Source: Thaumatotibia leucotreta
Lineage: Eukaryota; Arthropoda; Insecta; Lepidoptera; Tortricidae
Direction: 5' to 3'
Length of the DNA stretch: 64,000 bases
Assembly: GCA_025490895.1 (NCBI GenBank)
Contig: JALPQI010000238.1
Coordinates: 62,001 to 126,000 of the forward strand
Shown piece after piece: positions 1 to 9,954 of this stretch. The translations under genes and the position numbers were made by a program. Below the pieces are notes generated by a model that ran no database searches, was not told where the DNA came from, and was given only the letters and a program-made list of their open reading frames with translations. The first letter of the stretch is position 1, and each line of letters opens with the position of its first letter.

Positions 1-89
1 TTATCAGCAAATGGATTTGTTGAATTCAAAAATCGCTTCCCAGACACGATCTTGCACCAAAATTACCCCTTACATTTTACACTTTCGCT

Positions 90-187
90 GTTTGCCTCTC
101 CACCCTCTCCAACGCAAGCACTGTATTGGCTAGAAAGAGAGGCAAAAAGCAAAACTGTAAGTTTATAAAACGCGACCCAGTTTTATA
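90..187. mobile_element. MITE fragment, GGGTCGCGTTTTATAAA family
   Basis: The right arm ends in ATAAAACGCGACCC. The interior has two inverted blocks (TGTTTGCCTCTC and GAGAGGCAAA) around a short spacer. A complete copy with both arms lies at 38838-38972. The left arm here is degraded, so the copy is old. Confidence 0.5.
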
Positions 188-207
188 TAAACTATGTAAG
201 CATTGTA

Positions 208-515
208 TGAAGCGGTGGTGACTCAGTGGTTTAGACGTTTGACTTTCAATCCGGAGGTTGCAGGTTCAAATCCTGGCTCGTATCAATTAGTTTTTCCGGA
301 ACTTATGTACGGAATATCGGATGATATTTATCATTAGCTTTCGGTGAAGGAAAACATCGTGAGGAAACCTGCATACATCCGATGGAATTCAAAGGTGTAG
401 GTATGTGAAGTTCCCAACCCGCTTAGGGCCAGCGTGGGGACTATAGCTCAATCCCTCTCATATATGAGAAGAGGCCTGTGCCCAGCAGTGTGACATTATA
501 TAGGCTAAAATATTA
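208..515 (+). mobile_element. tRNA-derived SINE (type B)
   Basis: The head is tRNA-like: A-box-like GACTCAGTGG near 219, an anticodon-loop-like CTTTCAA, and B-box GGTTCAAATCC near 263. The body contains the block TGAAGGAAAACATCGTGAGG near 344, shared with fragments at 22790-22895 and 42484-42605. The 3' part ends in an AGGCCTGTGCCCAGCAGTG-like tail resembling RTE LINE tails, as expected of a SINE that borrows a LINE 3' end. It is non-coding. Confidence 0.65.
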
Positions 516-819
516 AGCATTGTATTCAATTATTTGAAACAGTCTGCTTTGTTGTCTGTGAAGAATTCGGTTGACCCTGTCCCGAGTATCTATTATATCA
601 TATTATTCTGTATTTTCCCGGGATTTACACGATCTAAACAATACATTTTAAAAAAGTCTTTATTGTTTATTTACAGGCTTAAAAAGCGTAACAGATAGAG
701 TACTTTCACGTTTATATACCCTCGTAATGTGGCCTGTCAATTATTTACTACTATAGTTTATACGAGTAGTTACATTTTATAAGAAAATTCTAATTTTCCA
801 ATTGCAGCAGTGACAGACA

Positions 820-1165
820 GCCTTTTGGGGCCGTCTCCTCAGATGAGGGGTTATATGTTGGCAGGGATGTTAGTCTGCCGTGTGGTAACGGCAATAAGAA
901 TACATTTGTCACCACCCCAACTCCTCCTGCCGGTGTCGTAAGAGTCGACTTAGGGATTGAAGTGTCACTGACCATTATTTGATAAAAGATTGATCATGGG
1001 CAGCAGCGTCATCATAGTGGACATATTACTGCGATCACCAATCCGCTTGTCCAGCGTGGCGATTATGGGTATTTACCTCCTAATAATGAGTTGATACGCA
1101 TAGTTAATAGGAGAGGCCTACGTCTAGCAGTGGATTATCATAGGCTGATGATGATGAGGGATGTT
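820..1165 (+). mobile_element. RTE-type LINE/SINE 3' tail (type F2)
   Basis: This is a well-preserved copy of a 3' tail that recurs here. Landmarks are GGCAATAAGAATACATTTG, a TAAGAGTCGACT block, CAGCGTCATCATAGTGGAC, the AGGAGAGGCCTACGTC block and a (GATGAT)n end. Sister copies lie at 12964-13042 plus 14509-14555, 19348-19580, 51038-51175, 57635-57775, 59335-59585 and 61079-61316. No coding capacity is left. Confidence 0.6.
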
Positions 1166-1361
1166 AGAGATTTGTAGATAAAGATTGATAGTCCATAACT
1201 TATCTGTCTTTCCCGGAAGTGATGAAGGCTGTAAGATTCGCTAATAAAGCAGCCATTTTCAGTCGGTGGTAAAAATTTGCATATTATTAGCTCTCCTTTG
1301 TCTAATACAGCTGTTACGCTCTTACTTCGCGCAAAAATAATAAAAGTTAGGGACGGGGTTT

Positions 1362-1542
1362 ATGCCCGCCTTCCACTGCGAGAACTCATTAATGGACATT
1401 CCGGAACGGACTCATTAATGGCTCCGTTTCACGTTCATCGCTGGCCAATTGCTAGTATGCAGTTGACAGCTGTAAGTCACACCAGCGGAGTTAAAGGGAG
1501 CCATTAATGAGTCCGTTCCGCTCGCGGTGGAAGGTGGGCATA
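1362..1542. mobile_element. MITE, TIR ATGCCCGCCTTCCACTGCG, copy 1
   Basis: The termini ATGCCCGCCTTCCACTGCG and its near reverse complement enclose a second inverted pair, GGACTCATTAATGG and CCATTAATGAGTCC. The 181-bp copy can fold into a long hairpin. A sister copy starts 72 bp downstream. Confidence 0.75.
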
Positions 1543-1614
1543 ATAATTGCACTGAGTTTTTGACAAAAAAAAATTGAAGTGTAGGTACTTGTATGTTATT
1601 GATATTCAGTCGTA

Positions 1615-1778
1615 ATGCCCGCCTTCCACTGCGAACGGAACGGACTCATTAATGGTTCCGTTTCACGTTCATCGCTGGCCAAGTGCTAGTATGCAGTTGA
1701 CGGCTGTAAGTCACACCAGCGGTGTAAGTTAACGGAGCCATTAATGAGTTCGTTGCGCTCGCAGTAGAAGGCGGGCAT
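1615..1778. mobile_element. MITE, TIR ATGCCCGCCTTCCACTGCG, copy 2
   Basis: This copy has the same termini, the same internal TCACGTTCATCGCTGGCCAA block and the same orientation as the copy at 1362-1542. It is flanked by TA on both sides, consistent with a TA target duplication. The two copies differ by small indels and substitutions. Confidence 0.75.
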
Positions 1779-1966
1779 TAAGCTTTTCCTTGTGAAGTCT
1801 GGGCTACACTGGATGCGTGTGCGTGGTGTGTGCGTGGCTTGTGCGTTGTAGCGTCGGGAATGTCATAGTGGATAGCACACCTGCAAGCGTTATGCGCGCG
1901 TGCACGTCATTAGTATAGCATTCTTCAGTTAAAAGTAAAAAAGGTAAACAAATGTGGCAAGTATTT

Positions 1967-2229
1967 ATAATAAAATAAATAAATATCTTGGGACATCTTA
2001 CACAAATCGACCTAATCCCACGGCTCAATTAAGGCTTGTGATGCAGGTACCAGGCGACGATATATATAATAGATAGATACCTATAGATACTTATATACAT
2101 AGACAGCCATGACCAAGGAACAAATATTTGTGATTAATAAATACACAAATAATGCCCTCGCCAGGATTCGAACCCGGAACCTCCAGCTTCGTAGGCAGGG
2201 ACACTACCAACTAGGCTACGGAGGCTGAC
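1967..2229 (-). mobile_element. SINE-A copy 1 (tRNA-Arg-like head)
   Basis: This is a full-length member of the window's most abundant SINE, in reverse orientation. The head (right end) reads GCCTCCGTAGCC on the - strand, with B-box GGTTCGAATCC. The loop CTACGAAG would place anticodon ACG, so a tRNA-Arg-like source is inferred. The tail ends in TAAGATGTCCCAAGATATTT and a short A/T-rich repeat. TATAAT-like sequence at both ends may be the target duplication. Confidence 0.8.
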
Positions 2230-2880
2230 TATAATATATTTAAATATGTACTTTTAAATGTGTGTGATAAGATAAATGTGCTTGAACGTATTGCGAAAAT
2301 CTAATATTTATAATAAATGTGCTTCTTAAAAATGTTGCAATCACCTACTCTTTCACTATTTTCATTTGTTTCCGCTACCCAAAGGTTGTCTGGAATATAT
2401 TGCTTTATAGCGATAAGACTGCCTGTTGTGTACCTCTATGTATAATCGTCTGTTTTAACCATGTTTTCTTTTTTGTTAAGGTGTGCAATAAAGAGTATTC
2501 TATCTATCTATCTATCTATCTAGTTACGGCTGACTTTCCATACCATCAGTCTTTGACACACGTTCGCAGATACCTATATTTTTTACGTTAATACTAATAA
2601 ATATCAATTATTAGTATTAACCTGTATAATTTGTAAACTTAACTGTCTATGTATTTCTTGGTGAGAACTGCTGAGGAGCTAAGTGCATGTTTAATACTAT
2701 AAGTAATTTTAGTTTTATTCTAAATTATGTACACTTAACTCTGTTTGGTCTCCCATAAATAAAATAAAATAAAACAAAGAAATGTACATATCTGAACTTC
2801 AGGTTTAAGGTTTTAAGTTGGTGATAAAACGAAGATTGTGCTCTGAGAGTGTTTCATTATCAAATAATGTAAGATTTCAG
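2230..2880. repeat. No gene seen; (CTAT)n microsatellite
   Basis: A (CTAT)n tract lies near 2497-2520. A small perfect palindrome, TTAATACTAATA with its complement, lies at 2588-2622. I see no exon or complete element in the rest. Confidence 0.6.
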
Positions 2881-2884
2881 GTTT

Positions 2885-2973
2885 ATTTACCTTTTTCTTT
2901 CTTTCAAAATGGAAGAATGGTATGGTGCAGAGGTTGTCCATTGCAATACAACGCGGTAACGCAGCGAGCGTAA
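2885..2973 (+). pseudogene. LINE ORF2 C-terminal fragment
   Basis: One frame reads LSIAIQRGNAASVI (about 2931-2972). The same signature appears at 30257-30460 and 51425-51580, where the longer context is LINE-like. SINE-A copy 2 begins immediately afterwards and cuts it off. Confidence 0.5.
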
Positions 2974-3240
2974 TAAAATAAAAAAAAAATATAATAAAAT
3001 AAATATCTTGGGACATCTTACACAAATCGAGCTAGTCCCACGGTAAGCTCTATTAAGGCTTGTGATGTGGGTACCATGCGACGATATATATAATAGATAG
3101 ATACATATAGATACTTAAATACATAGACAGCCATGACCAAGGAACAAATATTTGTGATAAATAAATACACAAATAATGCCCTCGCCGGGATTCAAACCCG
3201 GAACCTCCAGCTCACTACCTACTGGGCTACGGAGGCTGAC
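2974..3240 (-). mobile_element. SINE-A copy 2
   Basis: Reverse-oriented SINE-A with tail CTTGGGACATCTTACACAAA, the middle CATGACCAAGGAACAAATAT and a tRNA-like head at the right end. The head has lost about 10 bp of the anticodon arm relative to other copies. It interrupts the LINE fragment at 2885-2973. Confidence 0.8.
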
Positions 3241-4126
3241 AAAGTAATGTAAGTAATGGGAAGAGGCTGTAAAGTAATGGGAAGCTTTGCGGGGTGGCCT
3301 CTTTAAATAGGCATTACGTTACAATTGTGTACGTTTTTTGTTGTGTAATCATTTTGCACTACATCTGTAGCGTAATGGAAAGAATGAAAACTGTATGAAA
3401 ATTATGGGACATATTTTTTTTCCTAACAAAATCGAATGAGCTCGTGATTCTGAGTAGAATAATCCTAAACTTGACCAAATTAAATAACAAGGTGATTTCA
3501 ACAACGGTTTGTGAAAACGCCCTACTTTCAACGGAACAAGGTGCAAGGAAGCCCTAATTTTCACAAGGATTAGACTGTTCTTTCCAGGGTCCCTTAATTT
3601 GTTTTCTTTCAACACACGAATGATATTGATATACATACATAGTATAGTTAGGTAATACACCAAAAGGATAAAAAATGCCTTTCTCGCGAATTATAATCGG
3701 ATTAATACCAGCCGACTGTACTAATTATTTCCTTTGTAGGTTTTTCCTTACAAGTACCTCAGCGAGGTACTAGAACTACTAAAGTCTCGACCATAAGGTC
3801 GAAATTAGCGTGATACTGCAAGATAAGATTAAATACACATTGTATGGATGTAGGTCAAACATTTTGTAGGACTTCATTCCGTAATGGATCTCGCAGTGAT
3901 TAGCAGAGATTTGTGCCTAATGATTGTGGGTTCGTATGTACATTACAACGAAGTATATAGCTATGTATACAACGTTACCTTATCTGTTGGACAAACCCTG
4001 TAGTTTGACGCAAAATTTACTACCTACACAAAAATAAAGTAAGTATAGGTATTTTTAAATAAAACTGAAAGATGAATAAAGAATTATGCGTCAAAATGGA
4101 CCAAAATCCAACAGACTAAGCCCCTA
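3241..4126. other. Gene-free stretch with diverged repeat
   Basis: Near 3380-3480 there is a diverged piece of the repeat seen at 35720-35960 and 41357-41550 (shared block GAGCTCGTGATTCTGAGTAG). The open frame on the - strand at 3349-3663 lies over it and looks like chance. Nothing else is recognised. Confidence 0.5.
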
Positions 4127-4245
4127 GGGCCTATTCCTCGAAAGCTTGTAACTTGTAATGCAAGCGAACATCCTTATCTAATTGATAGTGTTAAAAAGAG
4201 ACGTCCACTTGTATTACAAGTTACAAGCGTTCGAGAAACAGGCCC
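4127..4245. mobile_element. Palindromic MITE, CTCGAAAGCTTGTAACTTG family
   Basis: The arms, about 33 bp with few mismatches, read GGCCTATTCCTCGAAAGCTT and, as reverse complement, GGCCTGTTTCTCGAACGCTT. They extend through TGTAACTTGTAAT. A diverged sister copy is at 32771-32862. Confidence 0.75.
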
Positions 4246-4386
4246 CTTGGAGTAGTGTCATTAAAAAGTAGTACTTTATCTAATTCTATAGGTGCAAAGC
4301 TGAATTCCATTCGATATTTTTATACCAGTAAGGCGTTCTGCCACCAATCGTCATTGTATTTATTCTGACAAAATACAAAAAATAAA

Positions 4387-4412
4387 GCTTGTTCACGAAA
4401 TAAAGTAGCCAT
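4387..4412 (+). repeat. 26-bp inverted repeat, left member
   Basis: The 26 bases starting GCTTGTTCACGAAATAAAG are perfectly reverse-complemented at 10590-10615. The pair brackets the whole CR1-type LINE. It may be the TIR pair of an older element that the LINE split. Confidence 0.7.
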
Positions 4413-5042
4413 CGTAAAATCATGTAAAATCATGTAGTTCTAACAGCCATGGGACTTTAAATTGATTCTTCTGTTTTATGTTTAAGAATCCAATATCCAA
4501 AAGCATTCGCTGAAAAGTTGTTAAAATCAAAATAACTTCAGATAATGCTTAATGCAAAAGTTCAGGCCCAAAAAAGTGCGAACCTCAGAGACGATTTCAA
4601 TAATGTTAGACTTGAAATAGTTAATAAAAATTGTAGACACCAGATTACCAGTTTATTGTAGTATCGCTATTGTAATTTAGTTAAGACCTATAGGGTAACT
4701 AAATGACCCAAAATGGTAAAATAAGAAAATAAATCCAGAAGTTTAAATAAAAGTCCATAATTATGAAGAAATTTATATAAATATCAACCACAGCGTCCGA
4801 GAAGATAGGCAAAGATAAGATAAGATAAGATAAGATAATTTATTTGATAAAAACATGAGTGATATAAGATGTCAATATGTACATATGCATTTCTTTACAT
4901 GTTTGGCCATAATTTCGGCGTTCAAATATTCATTATGATAAAATTACAAATTTATACATTATTATAACAAAAAACATAATTACAATACAAAACTATCAAT
5001 TTACAATTAGTCTATCAATTACCATAATATAATTTAAGAGTG

Positions 5043-7931
5043 TCAAAAATGAAATTTAAAATGTCGTATAATATCGTTAATGGAATAGAAACAATGGTCC
5101 ATTAGGATGCAAAAGAGTTTTCTACTGAATTCTTTTCCTTCAAGTTCTTTTATTTTTACAGGCAGCATATTGTATAGTTTGATGGCCATACAGTAGGAGT
5201 TCTTTTGGAATAGTTTTAGCCTTTGATGTGTCGGTATTTCTAAGTTGTATTTATAACGTTTGTCCTTACCTTTCATTTTAAACAATTCTATATTCTTTTT
5301 CACAAATTTACATATCTCTAATACATATAAAGAAGGCAAGGGTAGGATCTTTTTCTTTTTGAATAATGGCTTACAACTATCTAGATACATGGCCCCACAC
5401 AGAGATCTTAAGCACTTTCTTTGGGCTAAGAAGACTTTATCGGCATCTGTAGAGTTGCCCCATATTATTAAACCGTAACGGATTTGCGACGCAATGTAGC
5501 CATGATAGGCTGCCGTTGCTGCCGCCTCAGAGACGGTAGGTCGCAAACGATAAAGAATGTAATTAAATCGGTCTAACTTATTACAAAGGATATTAATATG
5601 GGCTTTCCAATTACAAAATTTATCTATCCAAATTCCTAAGAAAACTGCACTCTCAGTTTCCTTAATTTGTACACCATGAAAGTCGGCAGACAACCTGACT
5701 GATTTGCTATTATAGGTCTGAAATTTAACTAGTTGCGTTTTTGTTAGGTTGACTTTGAGGTTATTATTTTCTAACCAATCTGTTACCTTTGTTAGAGTAC
5801 ATGTAATATTATTTATAAGAGAACCATCGTTGTTTTCTTTAATTATAAAAGTTGTGTCGTCTGCGAACAGTATACAGTCATTTTGTGTGGTACCAGGTAA
5901 ATCGTTAATATAGAGTAAAAACAAAATCGGCCCCAGTATACTGCCTTGTGGCACGCCGCATTTGTTTATCATAAATGGTGAGTTATGTATTTCCTTGCGG
6001 TTGTCAACTATTTTTGTTACTTCTACACATTGTTGCCGCCCGTTGAGATAGCTTTCTAGCCAAAAGTATGCTTGCCCTCTTATACCGTATTTATATAGCT
6101 TTGATAGTAAGGTTTCATGGCAGACGAAGTCAAACGCCTTGCTCATATCGAGCAGCAGCGCCGCCACAGCTGATCTTTCATTTAAACTTTGAGTGATATT
6201 TCTTACTAGGTCAAAACAAGCATGCGTTGTAGATTTGTTTTTCTGAAAGCCATACTGATTGGGTACTATTATTTTATTTTTAGACAGGAATTCAACAATT
6301 TTCCTGTACACTAGTCGCTCAAAAACTTTAGATAAAACAGGGATAAGAGTAATCGGACGATAGTTTGCCATATCAGCTTTATCGCCTTTTTTAAAGATCG
6401 GTTTCACCACCGATATTTTAAGTCTATCCGGGAATACTCCTTCTGTATAGGACAGGTTTATAATATGATATAAAGGTAAAGAGATAAAACTAGCAGTTAA
6501 CTTTAAAATTTTTGAATTTACACCGTCATAACCAGTAGAACTTGTGTCTTTAAGATTCTTTATTGCCTTAAAAATATCATAATGGTCGTCAGGTAAGAAA
6601 AATATTGTGTGCATATTATTGTTAATTGAAGATGTTGCCTTGGATGTGTGATTAATATTTTTATTTGTCAAATTAATTAGGTATTGGTTAAACTGTTTTG
6701 CGATTTCTAATGGGTCACAATGCGTGATGTTATCCTGTGTAATTTTATTTATTTGAGAAGGTTTCGATGTGCGACCACATGTTTTTTTTATTATGTTCCA
6801 GGAAGCCTTGCATACATTTTTAGCATTTTTTATTTCCTTAAGATTAGCTGTTTGTTGAGCTCTATTCATACACTTTTTCAGAACTCTACAATATTGTTTA
6901 TATCGTTCAAGATTGTCTATTTTATTAGTTTTTGAATATTGATACCTGCAATACAAAATTCTTTTCTTTATGCAACATTTTTTAAGACCTTTAGTTATCC
7001 AGATGTTCCTTTTAGGTTTTACCACGTGTTTAACTGTCACATATGGGAAGCAAAGGTTATAAAATAGTGTGAATAAATCGTGAAACGCATCAAAGGCAGC
7101 GTTTGTAGTATGTTTTTCATAGACCTCGGAGAATGATAGCGAAGCGATAGCGGAAATGAACTTCTGAATGTTTTCATCACTATAATCTCTTTTCTTTTCA
7201 TACCACAAAGTAGGTGTTTTTGATAAGTTGCTTCTTAAGTTCAGATTACACGATAGTGTTTGACCAGTATCGTGGTCGGACAAACCTAATGTGTGTATAC
7301 CAGGTATACTCTTGTGAATATTGCTAGCTATTAGGTCAATGCATGACATCTTTCTTGTTGGTTTTGTGATGTGATTTATAATATTGTAGTTACATAGTAT
7401 ACTCTTTAACTCTTTGCTTTGGGCGTTACATTTCATCATGTCGATATTCCAGTCACCACACAATACTATATTTCTATTCTTCCAGCGACAAACCTTTTTT
7501 AAAAGTGTATTAAGTGACTCAAAGAAGATATATATATTTGATGATGGTGTTCTATAAATACATATTACTAAAAGATTCACAATCGGAATTTCGACACCAC
7601 AACATTCAAAGTCATAGTCCTGGGAAAATTCACTTATATCTATGGGCATGTAGTGTATGTCATTGTGCACTAGAATACACGTTCCTCCTCTTTTTTGTTG
7701 GGAACGTGAATAAGAAGAAGCTACCACGTAATTATTAATTTGTAGGTTCAATTCTGATCCTTGTTTAATGAAAGTTTCACACAAACATATAATATCGATC
7801 TTTCCTATTTGACTACGAAGATTATCTAATGTGAGCTCAAAAATGTCTTGTTTATTAAGTATACCAGCTATATTTTGATGAAAAACTAACATATCTTTAG
7901 TATTATTCACGAAAAAACTGCCTATTATCAA
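5043..7931 (-). CDS. LINE ORF2: APE endonuclease and reverse transcriptase
   Basis: A 962-residue polyprotein nicks target DNA and primes reverse transcription from the nick. The N-terminal APE-type endonuclease (about 14-225) shows N19 (HQNIAG), E52 (CET), Y126 (YRTPS), D160/N162 (GDWN) and the SDH signature at 218-220. The reverse transcriptase (about 500-770) shows LLLDMSKAFD (592-601, catalytic D595), GVPQGSILGP (659-668) and FADD (689-692). A C-terminal region of about 190 residues follows, with no RNase H. All expected catalytic positions are present and no stop or frameshift is seen. The start codon overlaps the end of ORF1 by 29 bp in another frame, suggesting reinitiation or coupled translation. 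The length is normal for CR1-type ORF2. Confidence 0.93.
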   Translation of the reverse strand: MIIGSFFVNNTKDMLVFHQNIAGILNKQDIFELTLDNLRSQIGKIDIICLCETFIKQGSELNLQINNYVVASSYSRSQQKRGGTCILVHNDIHYMPIDISEFSQDYDFECCGVEIPIVNLLVICIYRTPSSNIYIFFESLNTLLKKVCRWKNRNIVLCGDWNIDMMKCNAQSKELKSILCNYNIINHITKPTRKMSCIDLIASNIHKSIPGIHTLGLSDHDTGQTLSCNLNLRSNLSKTPTLWYEKKRDYSDENIQKFISAIASLSFSEVYEKHTTNAAFDAFHDLFTLFYNLCFPYVTVKHVVKPKRNIWITKGLKKCCIKKRILYCRYQYSKTNKIDNLERYKQYCRVLKKCMNRAQQTANLKEIKNAKNVCKASWNIIKKTCGRTSKPSQINKITQDNITHCDPLEIAKQFNQYLINLTNKNINHTSKATSSINNNMHTIFFLPDDHYDIFKAIKNLKDTSSTGYDGVNSKILKLTASFISLPLYHIINLSYTEGVFPDRLKISVVKPIFKKGDKADMANYRPITLIPVLSKVFERLVYRKIVEFLSKNKIIVPNQYGFQKNKSTTHACFDLVRNITQSLNERSAVAALLLDMSKAFDFVCHETLLSKLYKYGIRGQAYFWLESYLNGRQQCVEVTKIVDNRKEIHNSPFMINKCGVPQGSILGPILFLLYINDLPGTTQNDCILFADDTTFIIKENNDGSLINNITCTLTKVTDWLENNNLKVNLTKTQLVKFQTYNSKSVRLSADFHGVQIKETESAVFLGIWIDKFCNWKAHINILCNKLDRFNYILYRLRPTVSEAAATAAYHGYIASQIRYGLIIWGNSTDADKVFLAQRKCLRSLCGAMYLDSCKPLFKKKKILPLPSLYVLEICKFVKKNIELFKMKGKDKRYKYNLEIPTHQRLKLFQKNSYCMAIKLYNMLPVKIKELEGKEFSRKLFCILMDHCFYSINDIIRHFKFHF

Positions 7932-9936
7932 CTTTACTTTTCACTTTAAAGTAGTTTGTGATTGTGTTAATTGTCTGCCTCGTTGTTTTTACATTAGTAG
8001 GTTCTGGCTCAGCAATTACTGTTTTCACAGTTGTGACAAAATCTGTGTTAACAGATTGTGACAAATGTAGAGATATGTTCAAATCAATTCTGGGATCATT
8101 CAAGACGTCAAGGAATGTTCTTATATCTTGAAAGATTTTGTTGATACCTATATTGTTTATATGACCCGAACTTCTGTAAAACATTGTATAGTCATAAACC
8201 AGGTTTTTGTTACTATCTAAGATATAAGCATACTCATGTTTTGTTACATCCAGATAAAGCAATCTATTAAATGACTCTATTCTCCCATTAAACATACTAG
8301 CACCATGCCTACAATTAAATGTAGGAACGCAAATAAGGATATTTGTGTGCTTCATAGATTGTATACTGACTCTTAAATCTTTGACTAACATAGAATAATT
8401 TTGTGAAATTTTAAAATCTTCCTCACCAATGAATATAATGCAATGGTCTCGTCTTGTAAACCCTTCCAACTTATTCGGCAGGTCAAATAATAACTGTTTT
8501 ATTCCTACGTTTGGGTACAAAAAATGGCACAGATTATAATCGTCACTTAAATGACGTTGTGCAATAAATAGTAGTTTATTTGTATTATTTGTGCTCAGAA
8601 TGCAAATTTTTCGCTTGGTGTATTCCTGATGCGTGCTGCTATCTTTATCTGTTTGGCACTGGATACTTGTATCTGGCATAGAAATATTTGGACAGTAATG
8701 AGTTTTAGGCAAATCGTTGTCCTGCTCCGCTATTTCAATTAACTCTGTTGTAGTTTCTGCTTCAGTTTCAGTGGTTTCGTTACTTGTGATCTGTGGAGAT
8801 GTTGACCCTACCAAGATGTCCCCTGCCGTCTTGCTGGATAATGGTGTAGTTATTGATGCCGTGTTAATTGCTAATTGTCTTCTCAATTGTGAACCCTTAC
8901 TCCTCTTCGTTTGAGTTATGGGGGTTCTCATAGGCGACCCAGCTGCCCTGTTTTGTAGTAGATTTCGGTAAAAATCACATTTTTTACGAGTTTCCCGAAG
9001 AGTATCCTGAAGTTCATAATTTTCGCTTAGGAGTTTTTGTACCTCGGCATCGGCGCCTAGCAGCTGTTCTTCAAGGTTTGAAATTTTGTTTTTCAGTTCT
9101 TCAACCACAGTGCTTTGCGATTCAAGGTTTGGCAAGCTCAGTGTGGTTATATCTTCCGTGTTTTCATTTGGAGTAGAATTTAAGCCTTCAAAACTATTGA
9201 CGCTACAAAATGAAACTTTCGCCTCCTCGCCTGATGATTTTGAGGTATTTGAAGAGCGATACAATTTGTCTGTTGGCGCCTTGGACTCAAAGGAGCTCTC
9301 TACATTATTTTGAATACGTTGCTCAGGAACTGGTGAATCCGCCTTTTGCGTGGGGGACTTCCGTACGTCTTGATTTTGCTTAGACTGCTCGCCTGATGAT
9401 TTTGAGGTATTTGACGAGCGATACAATTTGTCTGTTGGCGCCTTGGACTCAAAGGAGCTCTCTACATTGTTTTGAATACGTTGCTCAGGAACTGGTGAAT
9501 CCGCCTTTTGCGTGGGGGACTTCCGTACGTCTTGATTTTGCTTAGACTTTTTTTGAGCTGCCTTTACTGTGCCCTTTTGTGCTCGAAGCGGCGTCTTGTG
9601 CTTATTTGTAGAAGAAGAGCGAAGACAGTCAATTTTATTGTTTGGCTTGTTTAGGCATGTTGAACATTTATAACTAGACTTTTGCCTTGATGTTAGCGAT
9701 TTCGCTTTACTAAGAGTCATATTAGCGCACTCATTGTCATATATCATAAAACATTGCGAGCATTGGATAGAGTCCTTATCACTAACACTTTTTTTACATT
9801 TGTTGCATATCGTGTTGGAAATGAAATCCGAAATCTGCACTAATGGTCCTTTGTGGAAATAGTATGAGAACAAACAAAAAAAATATATATATAAATGTCT
9901 GTAAGATTTGAACCACGACTTTCGAATAAGGGACAA
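7903..9936 (-). CDS. LINE ORF1: PHD-like finger, coiled coil, esterase-like
   Basis: A 677-residue protein, probably the RNA-binding/chaperone partner of ORF2. A PHD-like cluster uses C44, C47, C59, C62, C70, C91 and C94. The position where PHD fingers carry His (67) is Asp here. A basic, Ser/Thr-rich linker carries a perfect-looking 54-residue tandem repeat (about 131-238). A coiled coil follows at about 278-325 (ELKNKISNLEEQLL). The region 443-575 resembles the SGNH/esterase-like domain of CR1 ORF1, but catalytic motifs are hard to see (IGEEDF where GTND would be expected). The first 30 residues are hydrophobic and come from TA-repeat DNA, so the true start may lie further in. Confidence 0.85.
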   Translation of the reverse strand: MSLIRKSWFKSYRHLYIYFFCLFSYYFHKGPLVQISDFISNTICNKCKKSVSDKDSIQCSQCFMIYDNECANMTLSKAKSLTSRQKSSYKCSTCLNKPNNKIDCLRSSSTNKHKTPLRAQKGTVKAAQKKSKQNQDVRKSPTQKADSPVPEQRIQNNVESSFESKAPTDKLYRSSNTSKSSGEQSKQNQDVRKSPTQKADSPVPEQRIQNNVESSFESKAPTDKLYRSSNTSKSSGEEAKVSFCSVNSFEGLNSTPNENTEDITTLSLPNLESQSTVVEELKNKISNLEEQLLGADAEVQKLLSENYELQDTLRETRKKCDFYRNLLQNRAAGSPMRTPITQTKRSKGSQLRRQLAINTASITTPLSSKTAGDILVGSTSPQITSNETTETEAETTTELIEIAEQDNDLPKTHYCPNISMPDTSIQCQTDKDSSTHQEYTKRKICILSTNNTNKLLFIAQRHLSDDYNLCHFLYPNVGIKQLLFDLPNKLEGFTRRDHCIIFIGEEDFKISQNYSMLVKDLRVSIQSMKHTNILICVPTFNCRHGASMFNGRIESFNRLLYLDVTKHEYAYILDSNKNLVYDYTMFYRSSGHINNIGINKIFQDIRTFLDVLNDPRIDLNISLHLSQSVNTDFVTTVKTVIAEPEPTNVKTTRQTINTITNYFKVKSKVDNRQFFRE
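9226..9549 (-). repeat. 162-bp tandem duplication inside LINE ORF1
   Basis: Two head-to-tail units, 9226-9387 and 9388-9549, differ at only a few bases (for example GAAGAGC against GACGAGC). The period is 54 codons, so the frame is kept. It doubles a segment containing KSPTQKADSPVPEQRIQ between the PHD-like finger and the coiled coil. Confidence 0.9.
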
Positions 9937-9954
9937 AAAAAAAACAAAAAGTTT

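Larger units (their letters stand above)
4809..9936 (-). mobile_element. CR1-group non-LTR retrotransposon, both ORFs open
   Basis: The element is read right to left: ORF1 (9936-7903), ORF2 (7931-5043), a 3' UTR of about 200 bp, and a 3' end made of (TTATC)n repeats at about 4809-4838 rather than poly(A). A short-repeat tail plus a zinc-finger/coiled-coil/esterase-like ORF1 is typical of the CR1/L2/Daphne group; the exact clade is unresolved. Both ORFs are uninterrupted, so the insertion is recent or was recently competent. The 5' end is unclear: sequence up to about 10.5 kb could be 5' UTR. No convincing target-site duplication was found. Confidence 0.85.

Noticed and set aside
1277..1507. 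76-codon + strand frame
   Set aside because: It runs through the palindromic MITE at 1362-1542.
2160..2225. tRNA gene on the - strand
   Set aside because: It is the head of SINE-A copy 1.
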